64,000 nt of DNA from Arthrobacter sp. SPG23 (GTDB lineage: Bacteria > Actinomycetota > Actinomycetes > Actinomycetales > Micrococcaceae), in contig NZ_JYCN01000018.1 in NCBI RefSeq assembly GCF_000876655.1, forward strand, positions 124,027-188,026. The letters run 5' to 3'. The notes below the pieces were generated by a model. The model was not told the origin of the DNA, ran no database searches, and saw nothing but the letters and a program-made list of their open reading frames with translations. Shown one piece after another: positions 10,664 through 20,619 of this stretch. Made by a program: the position numbers and the translations under genes. The number at the start of each line of letters is the position of its first letter. Within the stretch, counting starts at the first letter, position 1.

Positions 10664-11623
10664 CTAGAAACCGAGCTTGACCAGCTGCTTTGGATCCCGC
10701 TGCCAGTCCTTGGCCACCTTGACGTGCAGGTCCAGGTAGATCCGCGTTCCGAGCAGCGCTTCGATGCCCTTGCGGGCATTGGTGCCCACTTCCCGCAACC
10801 GGGCGCCGCCCTTGCCGATGATGATGGCCTTCTGGGAAGGCCGCTCCACGTAAAGGTTGACCCTGACGTCAAGGAACGGGCTGTCCTCGGGCCGGCCCTC
10901 GCGGGGAACGATCTCCTCAACCACAACGGCCAGGGAGTGCGGAAGCTCGTCCCGGACCCCTTCCAGCGCGGCTTCGCGAATGAGCTCCGCGACCATGACG
11001 GCTTCGGGCTCGTCCGTCAGGTGCCCGTCCGGATAGAGCGGCTGCGACGGCGGCATGTGGCTGATGAGGACATCCGCCACGGTGTTCACCTGGAACCCGT
11101 CCGTTGCCGATACCGGCACAATGTCCTTCCACCCGTCTTCGCCGAGGACTTCGCGCCCCAGCGCGGCAACGGCAAGCAACTGCTCAGTCAGTGCCTGCCG
11201 GTCCACCAGGTCGGCCTTGGTGACGATCGCAATGATGGGCTTTTTGCCGACCGCGGCCAGCTGCGCGGCGATAAAGCGGTCGCCGGGGCCGATCTTTTCG
11301 TTGGCCGGAAGGCAGAAGCCAATGGCGTCCACTTCGGAGAGGGTGTCTGCCACCAGGTCGTTGAGGCGCTTGCCCAGCAGTGTCCGCGGCCGGTGCAGGC
11401 CGGGAGTGTCGACGAGGATGAGCTGGGCGTCTTCGCGGTGGACGATGCCACGGATCGTGTGGCGCGTCGTCTGCGGCTTGGCAGAGGTGATGGCCACCTT
11501 CTTGCCCACCAGTGCGTTCGTCAGCGTGGACTTGCCGGCATTAGGCCTACCCACGAGGATCGAAAATCCGGCGCGGAAGCCGCCAAAGGCCTCGCCGCCG
11601 TCCGCTTTATTCTGCTTGCTCAC
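10664..11623 (-). CDS. era: GTPase Era
   Basis: Ras-like GTPase with a C-terminal KH domain that binds the 3' end of 16S rRNA in 30S assembly. It has 319 residues from GTG 11623, chosen because GGGAG lies just upstream and the family N-terminus fits; a longer frame upstream only reads through corC. Motifs are G1 GRPNAGKST (25-33), TTRHTIRG, G3 DTPGLH, G4 TKAD and a SAT G5 element, then the KH core with IIGKGG. Its start overlaps the end of corC by 17 nt, so it belongs to the phoH-ybeY-corC-era operon. Confidence 0.95.
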   Translation of the reverse strand: MSKQNKADGGEAFGGFRAGFSILVGRPNAGKSTLTNALVGKKVAITSAKPQTTRHTIRGIVHREDAQLILVDTPGLHRPRTLLGKRLNDLVADTLSEVDAIGFCLPANEKIGPGDRFIAAQLAAVGKKPIIAIVTKADLVDRQALTEQLLAVAALGREVLGEDGWKDIVPVSATDGFQVNTVADVLISHMPPSQPLYPDGHLTDEPEAVMVAELIREAALEGVRDELPHSLAVVVEEIVPREGRPEDSPFLDVRVNLYVERPSQKAIIIGKGGARLREVGTNARKGIEALLGTRIYLDLHVKVAKDWQRDPKQLVKLGF

Positions 11624-12950
11624 GTGGAACTCCCTGTTGCGTTGTTTCGGCCTCGTCGAGTAGGTCTTCAAGGTCAGTCTGTTCTGGAAAGGCGCCCTTT
11701 GCAACGGGCGCCGCGATGATGTGGCTGACCCTGTTGCGGCGGCCTTCCAGGCGTTCTGCCCGCAGCGAGATCCCGTCCACCTCGACGGTGCTGCCGACAA
11801 TGGGAACCCTGCCGAGGGCCTTGGCCAGCAGGCCGCCCACGGTGTCCACTTCGTCGTCGTCGAGTTCCACATCAAAAAGCTCACCGAGGTCGTCGATGCC
11901 CATCCGCGCACTGACGCGGTAGCTCCCGTCGCCCAGTGCCACGGCCTCCGCGCTCTCGGTGTCGTATTCGTCCACAATCTCGCCGACGATTTCCTCGATC
12001 AGGTCCTCCAAGGTGACCAGTCCGGCCGTTCCGCCGTACTCATCGATCACGATCGCCACGTGGGTGGATTCCTTCTGCAGTTCGCGGAGCAGGTCGCTGA
12101 CCTGCTTGGACTCCGGAACGTAGCGGACTTCGCGGGCAAGGTCGTCGACGATGGGGGGTTCTTCGTCCGGGCCCAGGCTGTGCAGCGCGGCGGCGACATC
12201 CTTGAGGTAGATGATGCCCAGGATCTGGTCCGTGTTGTCCCGGATGACGGGGATCCGCGAGTATCCCGACCGCAGGAAGAGGGACATGGCCCGGTGCAGG
12301 CTCGAGCCGGCGTCGATGCTGAGGATGTCCGTGCGGGGCACCATCACGGCCCGGACCAGGGTGTCGCCGAAGTCGAACACGGACTGGATCAGTTCGGCCT
12401 CGTTGTCCTCGATCATGTCCGACTCGGTGGCGCGGTCCACCAGTTCGCGGAACTCCTCCTCGCTGAAGGAAGCCTCATCGCCGCCGCGTGCAGCAGGTGC
12501 CACGGCGCTGCCCAGGGCGACAAGCCAGCCGGGGATGGGGCCCAGTACCCAGCACAGGAACCGGATGATCGGCGCGCTGAACCGGACGACGCCGCCCGCG
12601 TGGGCACGGCCAAGCTGCCGCGGTGAAACCCCGACGATCACGAAGCCTACGAGGGCCATGATTCCGGTGGCGGCCAACCCTGCAAGCCATACACTGTCCA
12701 ACAAGCTGTGCAGAAGGACCGCCACTGCCACTGCCGAGGCCATTTCGAACCAGATCCGCCAGAACCTCAGGGAGCGCATGTGCGCCACCGGTTGGTCCAG
12801 GATGCGTTTGAGGGCCTGGCCGTTGCTTCGAAGCACTGCCTCTTCGGCGTCGTGGCGGGGCAGGAAATTAAACGCGGACTCGGCCGCTGTCAGCAGGGCG
12901 GCGAAGCTGAGGAAAACCAGCGCCATGCCAACGAGGATCAGTGGGGTCAC
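11607..12950 (-). CDS. CNNM/CorC-type membrane protein with CBS pair
   Basis: A hemolysin-family protein of 447 residues. It has a DUF21/CNNM membrane domain with about four hydrophobic segments in the first 150 residues, then two CBS domains (about 200-330, including [14 protein letters not shown] and the [13 protein letters not shown] motif), then a CorC_HlyC domain. Family members are implicated in Mg/Co efflux; the old hemolysin name is not informative. It overlaps ybeY upstream by 4 nt and era downstream by 17 nt. This cluster order is conserved in Actinobacteria. Confidence 0.9.
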   Translation of the reverse strand: MTPLILVGMALVFLSFAALLTAAESAFNFLPRHDAEEAVLRSNGQALKRILDQPVAHMRSLRFWRIWFEMASAVAVAVLLHSLLDSVWLAGLAATGIMALVGFVIVGVSPRQLGRAHAGGVVRFSAPIIRFLCWVLGPIPGWLVALGSAVAPAARGGDEASFSEEEFRELVDRATESDMIEDNEAELIQSVFDFGDTLVRAVMVPRTDILSIDAGSSLHRAMSLFLRSGYSRIPVIRDNTDQILGIIYLKDVAAALHSLGPDEEPPIVDDLAREVRYVPESKQVSDLLRELQKESTHVAIVIDEYGGTAGLVTLEDLIEEIVGEIVDEYDTESAEAVALGDGSYRVSARMGIDDLGELFDVELDDDEVDTVGGLLAKALGRVPIVGSTVEVDGISLRAERLEGRRNRVSHIIAAPVAKGAFPEQTDLEDLLDEAETTQQGVPREQAE

Positions 12951-13420
12951 TGCATCGTCTCTGACGGGGCTTCTTTACCGGTGAATCCCTCAAGCAGTTC
13001 CCGCTGCAGGCCGAACATCTCTTCTTTTTCCTCGGGATCGGCGTGGTCGTATCCCAGCAGGTGCAGGATGCCGTGGGTGGTGAGCAACAGCATCTCGTCC
13101 TGGGTCGAATGACCGGCGTTGCGTGCCTGGACTTCCGCCACCTGCGGGCACACGGCAATGTCCCCGAGCATGCCCTGGGGTGTCGGCTTGTCAGGTGTGC
13201 CCGGGGTCAATTCGTCCATGGGAACGGACAGGACGTCGGTGGCACCGGGCTCATCCATGAGTTCCAGGTGCAGCTTTTCCATGGCGGTTTCGTCCACCAG
13301 GAGGATGGACAGTTCAGCCTGGGGGTGGATGTACAGGCGTTCGAAAACGAACCGCGCCAGGGCAACCAGCTGGGCTTCGTCCACCGTGACGCCGGATTCG
13401 TTGTTTACCTCGATGCTCAT
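12947..13420 (-). CDS. ybeY: Endoribonuclease YbeY (16S rRNA maturation)
   Basis: A 157-residue UPF0054 metalloprotein involved in 16S rRNA 3'-end processing and ribosome quality control. The metal motif [11 protein letters not shown] supplies H116, H120 and H126. It overlaps phoH and corC by 4 nt on either side, so it is tightly coupled in the operon and functionally close to Era. Confidence 0.95.
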   Translation of the reverse strand: MSIEVNNESGVTVDEAQLVALARFVFERLYIHPQAELSILLVDETAMEKLHLELMDEPGATDVLSVPMDELTPGTPDKPTPQGMLGDIAVCPQVAEVQARNAGHSTQDEMLLLTTHGILHLLGYDHADPEEKEEMFGLQRELLEGFTGKEAPSETMQ

Positions 13421-14505
13421 GCGTGCTCTCCCCGCTTCTCCCGGCTCACGGAATGCTTTACCCGGTTCCTCTGTGCCTCGTCCCAGACGCCGTACGCATT
13501 GACAATGTCTCCCACCAGCCGGTGGCGGACCACGTCCGAGGCGTCGAGCACGCTGAAGTTCACGTCCTCGATGCCCTGCAGGATCTCTTCCACGATCCGG
13601 AGCCCGGAACGCGTGCCGAAGGGCAGATCCACCTGGGTGACGTCCCCGGTGACCACCATTTTGGAGCCGAATCCCAGCCGGGTCAGGAACATCTTCATCT
13701 GCTCGGGCGTGGTGTTCTGGGCCTCGTCGAGGATGATGAACGCATCATTGAGGGTTCGGCCGCGCATGTAAGCCAGCGGAGCCACTTCAATCGTGCCGGC
13801 CGCCATCAGGCGGGGAATGGATTCAGGGTCCATCATGTCGTGCAGGGCATCGTACAGCGGACGCAGGTAGGGGTCGATCTTGTCGCTGAGCGTCCCCGGA
13901 AGGAACCCCAGCCGTTCACCGGCCTCCACCGCGGGCCTGGTAAGAATGATGCGGCTGACTTCCTTCTGCTGCAGTGCCTGGACGGCCTTCGCCATGGCGA
14001 GGAAGGTCTTGCCGGTACCGGCCGGTCCGATGCCGAAGATCACCGTGTTGGCGTCAATGGCATCGACGTAATTCTTCTGGTTCAGCGTCTTGGGCCGGAT
14101 CGTCTTGCCGCGGCTGGAGAGGATGTTGTACGTCAGCACCTCGACCGGGTTTTGGAGCGACTGGCTCCGGAGCAGGGCGGCGAGCTGCTGGAGCACTGCC
14201 GGTGTAATGACGGTTCCCCGGTCAACGAGCCCGCGCACTTCGTGGAGCAACCGCATGATCCGTGGAACATCGGCGGCGGGGCCGCTGATGGCCAGTTCGT
14301 TGCCGCGTACGTGGAAGTCCACAGCCGGGAACTGTTCCTCGATGAAGCGGAGCGCCTCATCATGGCTGCCAAGGGACTGAACCATCTGTTCGGAGTTGTC
14401 AAAGATGACCACCTCCGTCCTGACACCGGGAAGACTATGGGGAAATTCACCTGTGGTGCGCTCTCCGGCGCTGAACCGGGGCCTTCCGTTTGTTGCTTCA
14501 GTCAT
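13417..14505 (-). CDS. PhoH-like ATPase
   Basis: A 362-residue PhoH-family protein with a helicase-like P-loop ATPase domain. Walker A is GPAGTGKT at 160-167 and Walker B is in IILDEAQN near 265. The N-terminal 120 residues include a KH-like region. It is the first gene of the operon with ybeY, corC and era, a pairing that suggests RNA metabolism. A GGAGGGG element lies about 24 nt before the ATG, rather far for a normal ribosome site. Confidence 0.93.
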   Translation of the reverse strand: MTEATNGRPRFSAGERTTGEFPHSLPGVRTEVVIFDNSEQMVQSLGSHDEALRFIEEQFPAVDFHVRGNELAISGPAADVPRIMRLLHEVRGLVDRGTVITPAVLQQLAALLRSQSLQNPVEVLTYNILSSRGKTIRPKTLNQKNYVDAIDANTVIFGIGPAGTGKTFLAMAKAVQALQQKEVSRIILTRPAVEAGERLGFLPGTLSDKIDPYLRPLYDALHDMMDPESIPRLMAAGTIEVAPLAYMRGRTLNDAFIILDEAQNTTPEQMKMFLTRLGFGSKMVVTGDVTQVDLPFGTRSGLRIVEEILQGIEDVNFSVLDASDVVRHRLVGDIVNAYGVWDEAQRNRVKHSVSREKRGEHA

Positions 14506-14881
14506 GGTGCCGGCCTGCGGGCCTCTGGTCCCCTCCAGTTAGGAAATGTGTCTCTCTGGCCGGTCAGTTCGCCGTTGCTGCTTTAGCGTCGGGCTCCGCG
14601 CCCGGCCGAGTCCTTACATCTTACGCCAGTACGCTGTCCGGGAGCCGCGGACTGCGGGCGCCCGCCGTGCGGATGCAGCCTTTTCGTTGCAGGTTCCCGT
14701 CATTAGGTATCAACTTCGTATCGGCCGCATATCGTTCCCGTTGCAGTTCGGGCGACCGCCTGCAAACGCCGCTGGGGGCCGCGCACTCTATGTAATGCTG
14801 GAATTCGCTGGCGTTGCGCCGGCCAAAAGACGACTTCACCACCAACGGTGGCAGGGACAGGGCGGGGTACCCGGGAGCACT
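14506..14881. other. 376-nt divergent intergenic region
   Basis: Lies between phoH (minus) and the GerMN lipoprotein (plus). A TAAGAT -10-like box is present on the minus strand (14618-14623) without a clear -35. On the plus strand a TATGTA element occurs near 14791. I see no RNA gene and no ORF with a ribosome site. The element CGTTGCAG occurs twice, near 14685 and 14738, with unknown meaning. Confidence 0.4.
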
Positions 14882-15844
14882 ATGGAGATCAGGAATCCAC
14901 GACGCCGGAAGGCAGCAGGAGGCGGGCGGACGCGTTCCGCCGTGATGCTTCTTGTGCTGCCCGCCGCCATGGTGCTTTCCGGCTGCGTAGCCACTCCCCA
15001 GCCTTCCGCAACCACCGCGGACAGCACGCCTCAGTCGGTGACCGGATCCGCCACCGCCGGAGTGCCCAGCACGAGTGCACCGCTGGAAACCACACAGGCT
15101 TCCAATAAAGCTCCGGTGTATTGGATCGGCCGGAGCAACGAGAACGTCTTCCTTTACCGTGAGTTCCGGGACGTCCCCGAAGAGGAAAATCCCGTCACCA
15201 GGGCGCTGCGCTCGATGATGTCGGACAAGCCCCTCGATCCCGACTTCTTCACCCCGTGGCAGAATCCGAAGAAGCTCGCCACCTCAATCTCCGGCAAGAA
15301 TGTGATCACGGTGGACGTCTCACCGGATGCCTTCAACAGCAACCTCGACGAAGACATGGCCAAGCGCGCCATCCAGCAGCTGGTGTACACCGCAACGGCC
15401 GCAGGGGCCAGTTCGGGGCTGGTGGACTCCGGCCAGCAGATCCAGGTGGTCATCCTCGTCGACGGACACACGGATTACCTCGCTTTCAACCACGTGAAGC
15501 TGGGTGCTCCCACTCCCCGCAGTGCGGGCATGGTGGCCCCGGTCTGGATCATTGATCCACAGGAAGGCGTGGGCGTTGCGCACGGGAGCGTCAAGATCAG
15601 CGGCCGAAGCACTCTCCCCGGCGGCAAGCTCCGGTGGAAGATCCTGAAAGTTGAAGGCAGCAGCGACAAGGCGGCCTACTTGAGCGGCGACGTCACCGCA
15701 TCAGCCGAACCGGCACAATCCGGACTTTTCGCGCTGAACGTGAACCTGGCCCCGGGGAACTATGAAGTGCGGGTGTCACAGATCGATCCGGGTAAACCGG
15801 ACCGGGAAATGAATGTGGACACCCGCGGCTTCAAGGTCGAATAG
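14882..15844 (+). CDS. GerMN-domain lipoprotein with Gmad2 domain
   Basis: A secreted lipoprotein of 320 residues from ATG 14882. It has a twin-Arg/Lys-rich N-region, a hydrophobic stretch at about 20-33 and the lipobox LSGC with Cys35. A Thr/Ser-rich linker leads to a GerMN domain (about 75-200; contains the LVYTATAA block) and then a Gmad2 Ig-like domain (about 215-315; GSVKISGRST and the NVDTRGFKV end). These domains occur in germination proteins of spore formers and in LpqB-like actinobacterial lipoproteins, but this organism is not expected to sporulate, so the role is unknown. Upstream in-frame codons lack a ribosome site. It converges on rsmE. Confidence 0.85.
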   Translation: MEIRNPRRRKAAGGGRTRSAVMLLVLPAAMVLSGCVATPQPSATTADSTPQSVTGSATAGVPSTSAPLETTQASNKAPVYWIGRSNENVFLYREFRDVPEEENPVTRALRSMMSDKPLDPDFFTPWQNPKKLATSISGKNVITVDVSPDAFNSNLDEDMAKRAIQQLVYTATAAGASSGLVDSGQQIQVVILVDGHTDYLAFNHVKLGAPTPRSAGMVAPVWIIDPQEGVGVAHGSVKISGRSTLPGGKLRWKILKVEGSSDKAAYLSGDVTASAEPAQSGLFALNVNLAPGNYEVRVSQIDPGKPDREMNVDTRGFKVE

Positions 15845-15869
15845 CTCCGCCTTTAGCGTCGAATAGCAG

Positions 15870-16655
15870 CTACCAGCGTCCAAGGATGTCGCTGGCAAGC
15901 ACGGTGGCGGCCGGCCCTGCCGTGGAGGACCTGAGCACATGGTGGCCCAGCAAGGCCGTCACGGCACCGGCGCCGCAGAGTTTGGTGACCTCACGCGGAC
16001 TGATTCCGCCCTCCGGTCCCACAATAAGGAGGATCTCGCGCGGCCCCGGCCCCGGTGTGCCGCCGCCGTCGCCGTCGCCGTCGCGCCACTTCTCCAGTAC
16101 GGCGCGCAGCGGTCGGACGGCATCCTCGTGGAGGATGATGGCGAGGTCCGCCGCGGAGACGGCGGACTGCAGCCCGGCACCGTCCACGGCGGCGCGGACC
16201 TCCGGAATCCATGCCCGCCGTGCCTGCTTGGCCGCCGCGGTCACCACGGACTGCCATTTGGCATGCGCCTTGGCGGCACGCTCGCCTTTCCATCGGACGA
16301 TGGAGCGTTCCGACTGCCACGGAATGATGGCGTCGATCCCCAGTTCAGTCGCGGTTTCGGCAGCCAGTTCGTCGCGGTCACCTTTGGCCAGCGCCTGGAC
16401 CAGGACCAGGCGGAGGTCCGGGCGCTCCTCGGATTCCAGGGCCGAACACTCCACGGTCAGTTCACCCGGCGCGACGGCGGCGACGGTACCGGAAAGCCGC
16501 TTGCCCGCGCCGTCGGCTATGTCAACGGACTCCCCCACGGCGATCCGCTTGACGGTGACCGCGTGCCGGGCCTCGGGACCCTGCAGCACGAAGTGCGAAC
16601 CGGGAACCTGCTGGTCCAGGGCTCCGGGGGTTGCAAAAAAGACCGGGTTGCTCAC
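15870..16655 (-). CDS. rsmE: 16S rRNA (uracil1498-N3)-methyltransferase
   Basis: A 261-residue SPOUT-fold methyltransferase that modifies U1498 of 16S rRNA using SAM. It has an N-terminal PUA-like segment and the SAM-binding knot motif IVGPEGGISPREV near residue 205. It lies 2 nt downstream of dnaJ, so it is co-transcribed with hrcA-dnaJ, a common actinobacterial arrangement. Confidence 0.93.
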   Translation of the reverse strand: MSNPVFFATPGALDQQVPGSHFVLQGPEARHAVTVKRIAVGESVDIADGAGKRLSGTVAAVAPGELTVECSALESEERPDLRLVLVQALAKGDRDELAAETATELGIDAIIPWQSERSIVRWKGERAAKAHAKWQSVVTAAAKQARRAWIPEVRAAVDGAGLQSAVSAADLAIILHEDAVRPLRAVLEKWRDGDGDGGGTPGPGPREILLIVGPEGGISPREVTKLCGAGAVTALLGHHVLRSSTAGPAATVLASDILGRW

Positions 16656-16657
16656 CG

Positions 16658-17785
16658 CTACAGGTTACCGAGCCTGTCCCGGAGCTTTGCGAAGACACCG
16701 CCGCTGGCGGCAAGTTTGCCCTCGGTATACTGCTCGCCGCGCAACTTGGCCAGCTGCCGCAGCAGGTCTTCCTGCGCGGCATCAAGCTTCGCCGGGGTTT
16801 CGACCTGCAGGTGGACCTTCAGGTCGCCGCGGCCGTAGCCCCGGAGGTGGGTGACGCCAAGCCCGCGCAGGGTGATGATCTCCCCCGACTGGGTGCCGGC
16901 CTTGACGTCGATTTCCTGCTGCCCGTCGAAGGTGTCCAGGCTGAGCTCAGTGCCAAGGGCGGCGGCGGTCATCGGGATGTTCAGGGTGGCATGGAGGTCG
17001 TCACCGTCACGCACGTATGTGGCGTCGTTGTTGACGCGGATCTCGACGTACAGGTCACCGGAGGGGCCTCCGGCAGGACCGGCCTCGCCCTGGCCGCCCA
17101 GCTGGATGCGGGTTCCGGTGGCTACACCGGCGGGTACCTTGACCGTCAGCGAGCGGCGGCTGCGGATGCGGCCCTGGCCGTTGCACTCGTTGCAGGGATC
17201 CTTGATGACCGTTCCGAAGCCTTCGCAGGAGCCGCAGGGGGCGGCCGTCATGACCTGGCCCAGGATGGAGCGGACGGCCCGCTGGACCTGGCCGCTGCCG
17301 CCGCAGATGTCGCAGCGCTCAGGGTGGGCGCCGGGCTGGCAGCACGACCCCTCGCAGGTGGGGCACGTTACGGCGGTGTCGACCTCGAGTTTCTTGTTGA
17401 CGCCGAATACGGCGTCGCGAAGGTCGATCCGGACGCTGATGAGGGCGTCCTGCCCGCGGCGGACGCGCGAGGCCGGCCCGGAGGAACCGCCGGCGCCGAA
17501 GAAGGTGTCGAAAATGTCCTGGAAGGCGAAGCCCTGTCCCGAATAGCCGGTGCCGCCGAAGCCGTTGTCCGTGCCGTTTTCGTTACCGGTGGTGTCGTAG
17601 ACACGGCGCTTCTGCGGGTCGGACAGTACTTCATAGGCGTGGGTGACAGCCTTGAAGCGGTCCGAGGCATCCTCACCGGGGTTGACGTCCGGGTGCAGGG
17701 TGCGCGCAAGCTTTCGGTAGGCCTTCTTGATCTCTTCGCCCGTCGCTTCGGGTGAGACTCCAAGAACGTCGTAGTGGCTGCTCAA
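16658..17785 (-). CDS. dnaJ: Molecular chaperone DnaJ
   Basis: Hsp40 co-chaperone of 375 residues that stimulates DnaK ATPase. It has a J domain with HPD at 31-33, a Gly/Phe-rich linker (about 70-105), and four zinc-finger repeats: CPTCEGS (degenerate), [16 protein letters not shown] and CNECNGQG. Two C-terminal substrate-binding domains follow. I set the start at TTG 17785 because AGGAAGAG lies about 9 nt before it and the J domain begins immediately. The first zinc repeat, CPTCEGSCC, departs from CxxCxGxG. It is the second gene behind hrcA and so under CIRCE control. Confidence 0.94.
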   Translation of the reverse strand: MSSHYDVLGVSPEATGEEIKKAYRKLARTLHPDVNPGEDASDRFKAVTHAYEVLSDPQKRRVYDTTGNENGTDNGFGGTGYSGQGFAFQDIFDTFFGAGGSSGPASRVRRGQDALISVRIDLRDAVFGVNKKLEVDTAVTCPTCEGSCCQPGAHPERCDICGGSGQVQRAVRSILGQVMTAAPCGSCEGFGTVIKDPCNECNGQGRIRSRRSLTVKVPAGVATGTRIQLGGQGEAGPAGGPSGDLYVEIRVNNDATYVRDGDDLHATLNIPMTAAALGTELSLDTFDGQQEIDVKAGTQSGEIITLRGLGVTHLRGYGRGDLKVHLQVETPAKLDAAQEDLLRQLAKLRGEQYTEGKLAASGGVFAKLRDRLGNL

Positions 17786-17897
17786 AGTTCGTATCTCTTC
17801 CTGGTTGTACTGCCTGTAATGCCTTGGGTGTCCATGATGCTGCTGCCGCGTCCCGGAAGCCGGGACTCGGAGGCCTGGTTGGCTGATGAAGGACCGG

Positions 17898-18911
17898 TCA
17901 TGGTCCAAGGATCCTGGAAAGGTAGCGTGCCACGGCGCGGACCGCGGCCATGGTGGTGGGATAGTCCATCCGGGTGGGCCCGAGGACGCCCACCTTGGCG
18001 CTGGAGCCCGGGCCGTAGCCCGTGGCCACCACCGAGGCTTCCGCGAGCCCGTCGTAGGGATTCTCCCGGCCAATGCTGACGGTGACGCCGCGGGGGTCCT
18101 GCGCCATTTCACTGAGCAGGCGCAGCATGACCACCTGTTCCTCGAGTGCCTCAAGGACCGGGCCGATGCTCAGCGGGAAGTCAACGTTGGACCGCGCCAG
18201 ATTGGCGGTACCGGCCATGACCATCCGCTCCTCCCGTGTGCTGCTGGCAAGGGCATCCAGTCCACGGGCCAGCGCCTGCGCGGCCTGCCGGCGCGAGGGT
18301 TCACAACCGGCGACGACGGCGGGCAGCGCCTGCGGGAGCAGGCTCAGCGGAGTCCCCGCCAGGCTCTTCAGGAACCGTGCGCGGAGGCCGGCGAGGGCCT
18401 CATCGCCGAGTTCCTGACCGACGTCGATGACCCGCTGCTCGACCTTGCCGGTGTCCGCGATCAGTACGAGAAGCACCTGCCGCGGCGCCAGCAGCACGAA
18501 CTCAATGTGCCGCACCATGGCACGGCTGAGGTGCGGGTACTGCACAACGGCCACCTGGTTGGTCAGCTGCGACAGCAGCCGCACGGTGCGCTCCAGGACA
18601 TCGTCCAGGTCCTCCGACCCTTCCAGAAGCGTCTGGATGGCTCGGCGTTCAGCCTGCGACAGCGGCTTGACGGCGGATATCTGGTCGACGAAAAGCCTGT
18701 AGCCCTTGTCCGTGGGGATTCGACCGGCGCTGGTGTGCGGGGCGGTGATCAGTCCCTCATCTTCCAGCGCCGCCATGTCATTGCGGATGGTGGCACTGGA
18801 GACCCCGAGATGGTGCCTTTCCACCAAGGCCTTGGAGCCCACGGGTTCGCGGGAATGGACGTAGTCCTCCACGATGGCCCGCAATACTTCAAGCTTGCGT
18901 GGCTCGCTCAT
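17898..18911 (-). CDS. hrcA: Heat-inducible transcription repressor HrcA
   Basis: A 337-residue repressor that binds CIRCE operators and loses activity on heat shock. An N-terminal winged helix (about 1-75, with [13 protein letters not shown] as recognition region) is followed by a GAF-like dimerisation domain. The start is ATG 18911, preceded by GGAGG at 6 nt; an upstream in-frame start is less likely. A CIRCE element lies about 70 nt upstream, so the operon hrcA-dnaJ-rsmE is autoregulated. Confidence 0.95.
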   Translation of the reverse strand: MSEPRKLEVLRAIVEDYVHSREPVGSKALVERHHLGVSSATIRNDMAALEDEGLITAPHTSAGRIPTDKGYRLFVDQISAVKPLSQAERRAIQTLLEGSEDLDDVLERTVRLLSQLTNQVAVVQYPHLSRAMVRHIEFVLLAPRQVLLVLIADTGKVEQRVIDVGQELGDEALAGLRARFLKSLAGTPLSLLPQALPAVVAGCEPSRRQAAQALARGLDALASSTREERMVMAGTANLARSNVDFPLSIGPVLEALEEQVVMLRLLSEMAQDPRGVTVSIGRENPYDGLAEASVVATGYGPGSSAKVGVLGPTRMDYPTTMAAVRAVARYLSRILGP

Positions 18912-18980
18912 TCTCCACCTCCGATCGGCTTTCCCGGGCCCGCGGCCCGGCATTGCGCCAAGCGCATGCCCCGTCACGCG

Positions 18981-19007
18981 TTAGCACTCGTCATGTCTAA
19001 GTGCTAA
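18981..19007 (-). promoter_or_regulatory. CIRCE operator
   Basis: TTAGCACTC (18981-18989), nine bases, then AAGTGCTAA (18999-19007). It matches the CIRCE consensus TTAGCACTC-N9-GAGTGCTAA at 17 of 18 positions; the only difference is A for G at 18999. It is placed to block transcription of hrcA-dnaJ. Confidence 0.95.
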
Positions 19008-19045
19008 CCAGTCTAATATGAGTCGCCGCGTTGTTAGCATTGGTA

Positions 19046-19070
19046 CCGCTCCGGGCGAAACCCGGAGCGG
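19046..19070. repeat. Perfect inverted repeat between hrcA and the DUF3097 gene
   Basis: CCGCTCCGGG and CCCGGAGCGG, each 10 bp, around the 5-nt loop CGAAA. No T-tract follows on either strand, so it is unlikely to be an intrinsic terminator. It sits between divergent genes about 40 bp from CIRCE. Function unknown. Confidence 0.6.
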
Positions 19071-19144
19071 GACGGGACAAGCAACTCCGCGAAGCCGCGG
19101 CCGTCCCGTTTCACTTTTCTCTAGCGCAAGGCTGTGTCTATCCG

Positions 19145-19996
19145 ATGTCGTACCAGAACTGGGGCCCGCAGGACATCACTGCTCCGAAGAAATCCGAGCT
19201 GCCCGAGGTGCCGGTCGAACGAGGGATGGTGCTGGAGGACGTACAGTCCGGCTGGGTTGGCGCTGTCACCAGGGTGGAAAAGTCCGGCGGCATGCACGTT
19301 GTGGCACTTGAGGACCGGCGCGGTAAGTCGCGCACGTTCCGTCTCGGCTTCGGGTTCCTCCTGGAGGGCCTGCCGATCCGGCTGATGCCCCCGGCGCCCC
19401 GTCCGCAGGCAGCCGCCGCCGCGTCCGCCAGGACCGCCTCCGGTTCCGTGCGTGTGGCAGGCCAGCGCGCGCAGGTGGCCAAGGCCAGCCGCATCTGGGT
19501 GGAAGGCAAGCACGACGCCGAACTCGTGGAAAAGGTCTGGGGTGACGACCTCCGGGTGGAGGGCATCGTCGTCGAACCCCTGCACGGCATTGATGACCTC
19601 GCCGCGGCGGTAGCCGCGTTCCGCCCCGGCCCGGCCCGGCGGCTTGGCGTGCTGGTGGACCACCTGGTTGCCGATTCCAAGGAGTCCCGGATCGCCGACG
19701 CCGTGATGGCCTCCCCCGGCGCCGCCGGCAACGTCCTGATTGTGGGCCACCCGTATGTGGATGTATGGCAGGCCATCAGGCCCGCCGTCCTCGGCATTGA
19801 CGCGTGGCCGGTCATTCCCCGGGGCATCGACTGGAAGACCGGCATCCTGACGGCCTTCGGATGGCCGCACGAGACCAAGGAGGACATCGGCCTGGGCTGG
19901 CAGAAGCTGCTGGGAGCCGTCCGCAGTTACGCGGACCTGGAACCGTCGCTGCTGGGTCGTGTAGAAGAGGTCATCGACTTCCTCACGGTCCCGTAG
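19145..19996 (+). CDS. DUF3097 family protein (TOPRIM-like features)
   Basis: A conserved actinobacterial protein of 283 residues and unknown function, predicted soluble. An N-terminal beta-rich region (about 35-85) is followed by an Ala-rich linker and a C-terminal domain starting WVEGKHDAELVEKVWG (about 118). The acidic motif LVDHLVADSKESRI lies about 60 residues later. The spacing of VEGxxD and DH...DSKE resembles TOPRIM-type acidic motifs, which is my inference. The start is ATG 19145. No good ribosome site precedes it, so it may be leaderless. It diverges from hrcA. Confidence 0.8.
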   Translation: MSYQNWGPQDITAPKKSELPEVPVERGMVLEDVQSGWVGAVTRVEKSGGMHVVALEDRRGKSRTFRLGFGFLLEGLPIRLMPPAPRPQAAAAASARTASGSVRVAGQRAQVAKASRIWVEGKHDAELVEKVWGDDLRVEGIVVEPLHGIDDLAAAVAAFRPGPARRLGVLVDHLVADSKESRIADAVMASPGAAGNVLIVGHPYVDVWQAIRPAVLGIDAWPVIPRGIDWKTGILTAFGWPHETKEDIGLGWQKLLGAVRSYADLEPSLLGRVEEVIDFLTVP

Positions 19997-20163
19997 GGCG
20001 GAGCGGACAACGCCGCAGGCCGAAGTACACGCCACGGAAGGCGCCTGTTGAACTCTTCGAATGCACGCCTGACCCAGTATTCTTGATACGGCGGTTGTTG
20101 CTGTTCAAGCAGTGCCCGCTTATCCGGGTACCACCGCACCACTGCAATCCGAAGGACGAGACC

Positions 20164-20583
20164 GTGGCAGAGAACGCACGTGAACAAAGGGACAACCAGG
20201 CCGGCCATGGCCAGCCCCAGTATCATGGCGTCCCCGCCAACGCCCTGCCGCTGACGGCCAACGAAGACCGGCAGTGGGCAACGCTCGCGCACTTCGGCGG
20301 CATCCTCGGATGCGTCCCGTCCCTTTTGATTTACCTGATTTTCAAGGACCGCGGACCGTTCACCGCGCAGGAGTCCAAAGAAGCCCTGAATTTCACGCTG
20401 CCTCCCACGATCGCCGCGGTCATCTGCAACATCCTGGTGATGCTGCCGGTGGTCGGCAACATCTTCGCAGTGCTGGCCACGCTGATTTGGATCGCTGTGA
20501 CGTGCTTCTCCGTGGCGGCCGGGATCCACGTGAACCGCGGGCAGCCGCACCGCTACGACTACAACCTGCGCTGGATTAAGTAG
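20164..20583 (+). CDS. DUF4870 family small membrane protein
   Basis: A 139-residue protein. The first 35 residues are polar and Gln/Asn/His-rich. DUF4870-type hydrophobic segments follow: GGILGCVPSLLIYLIF (about 45-60), IAAVICNILVMLPVVG and an adjacent third helix. The end is a conserved YDYNLRWIK tail. GTG 20164 is preceded by GAAGGACGAG. It is likely an inner-membrane protein of unknown function. It converges on hemW. Confidence 0.83.
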   Translation: MAENAREQRDNQAGHGQPQYHGVPANALPLTANEDRQWATLAHFGGILGCVPSLLIYLIFKDRGPFTAQESKEALNFTLPPTIAAVICNILVMLPVVGNIFAVLATLIWIAVTCFSVAAGIHVNRGQPHRYDYNLRWIK

Positions 20584-20619
20584 CACCGGCCAGGCTAACC
20601 GCGCAGCCGGTTCGGCCCG

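Noticed and set aside
9740-11719. A 659-codon plus-strand frame opposite the LCP and era genes
   Set aside because: It spans two unrelated genes and their promoter gap on the other strand, which no real gene would.
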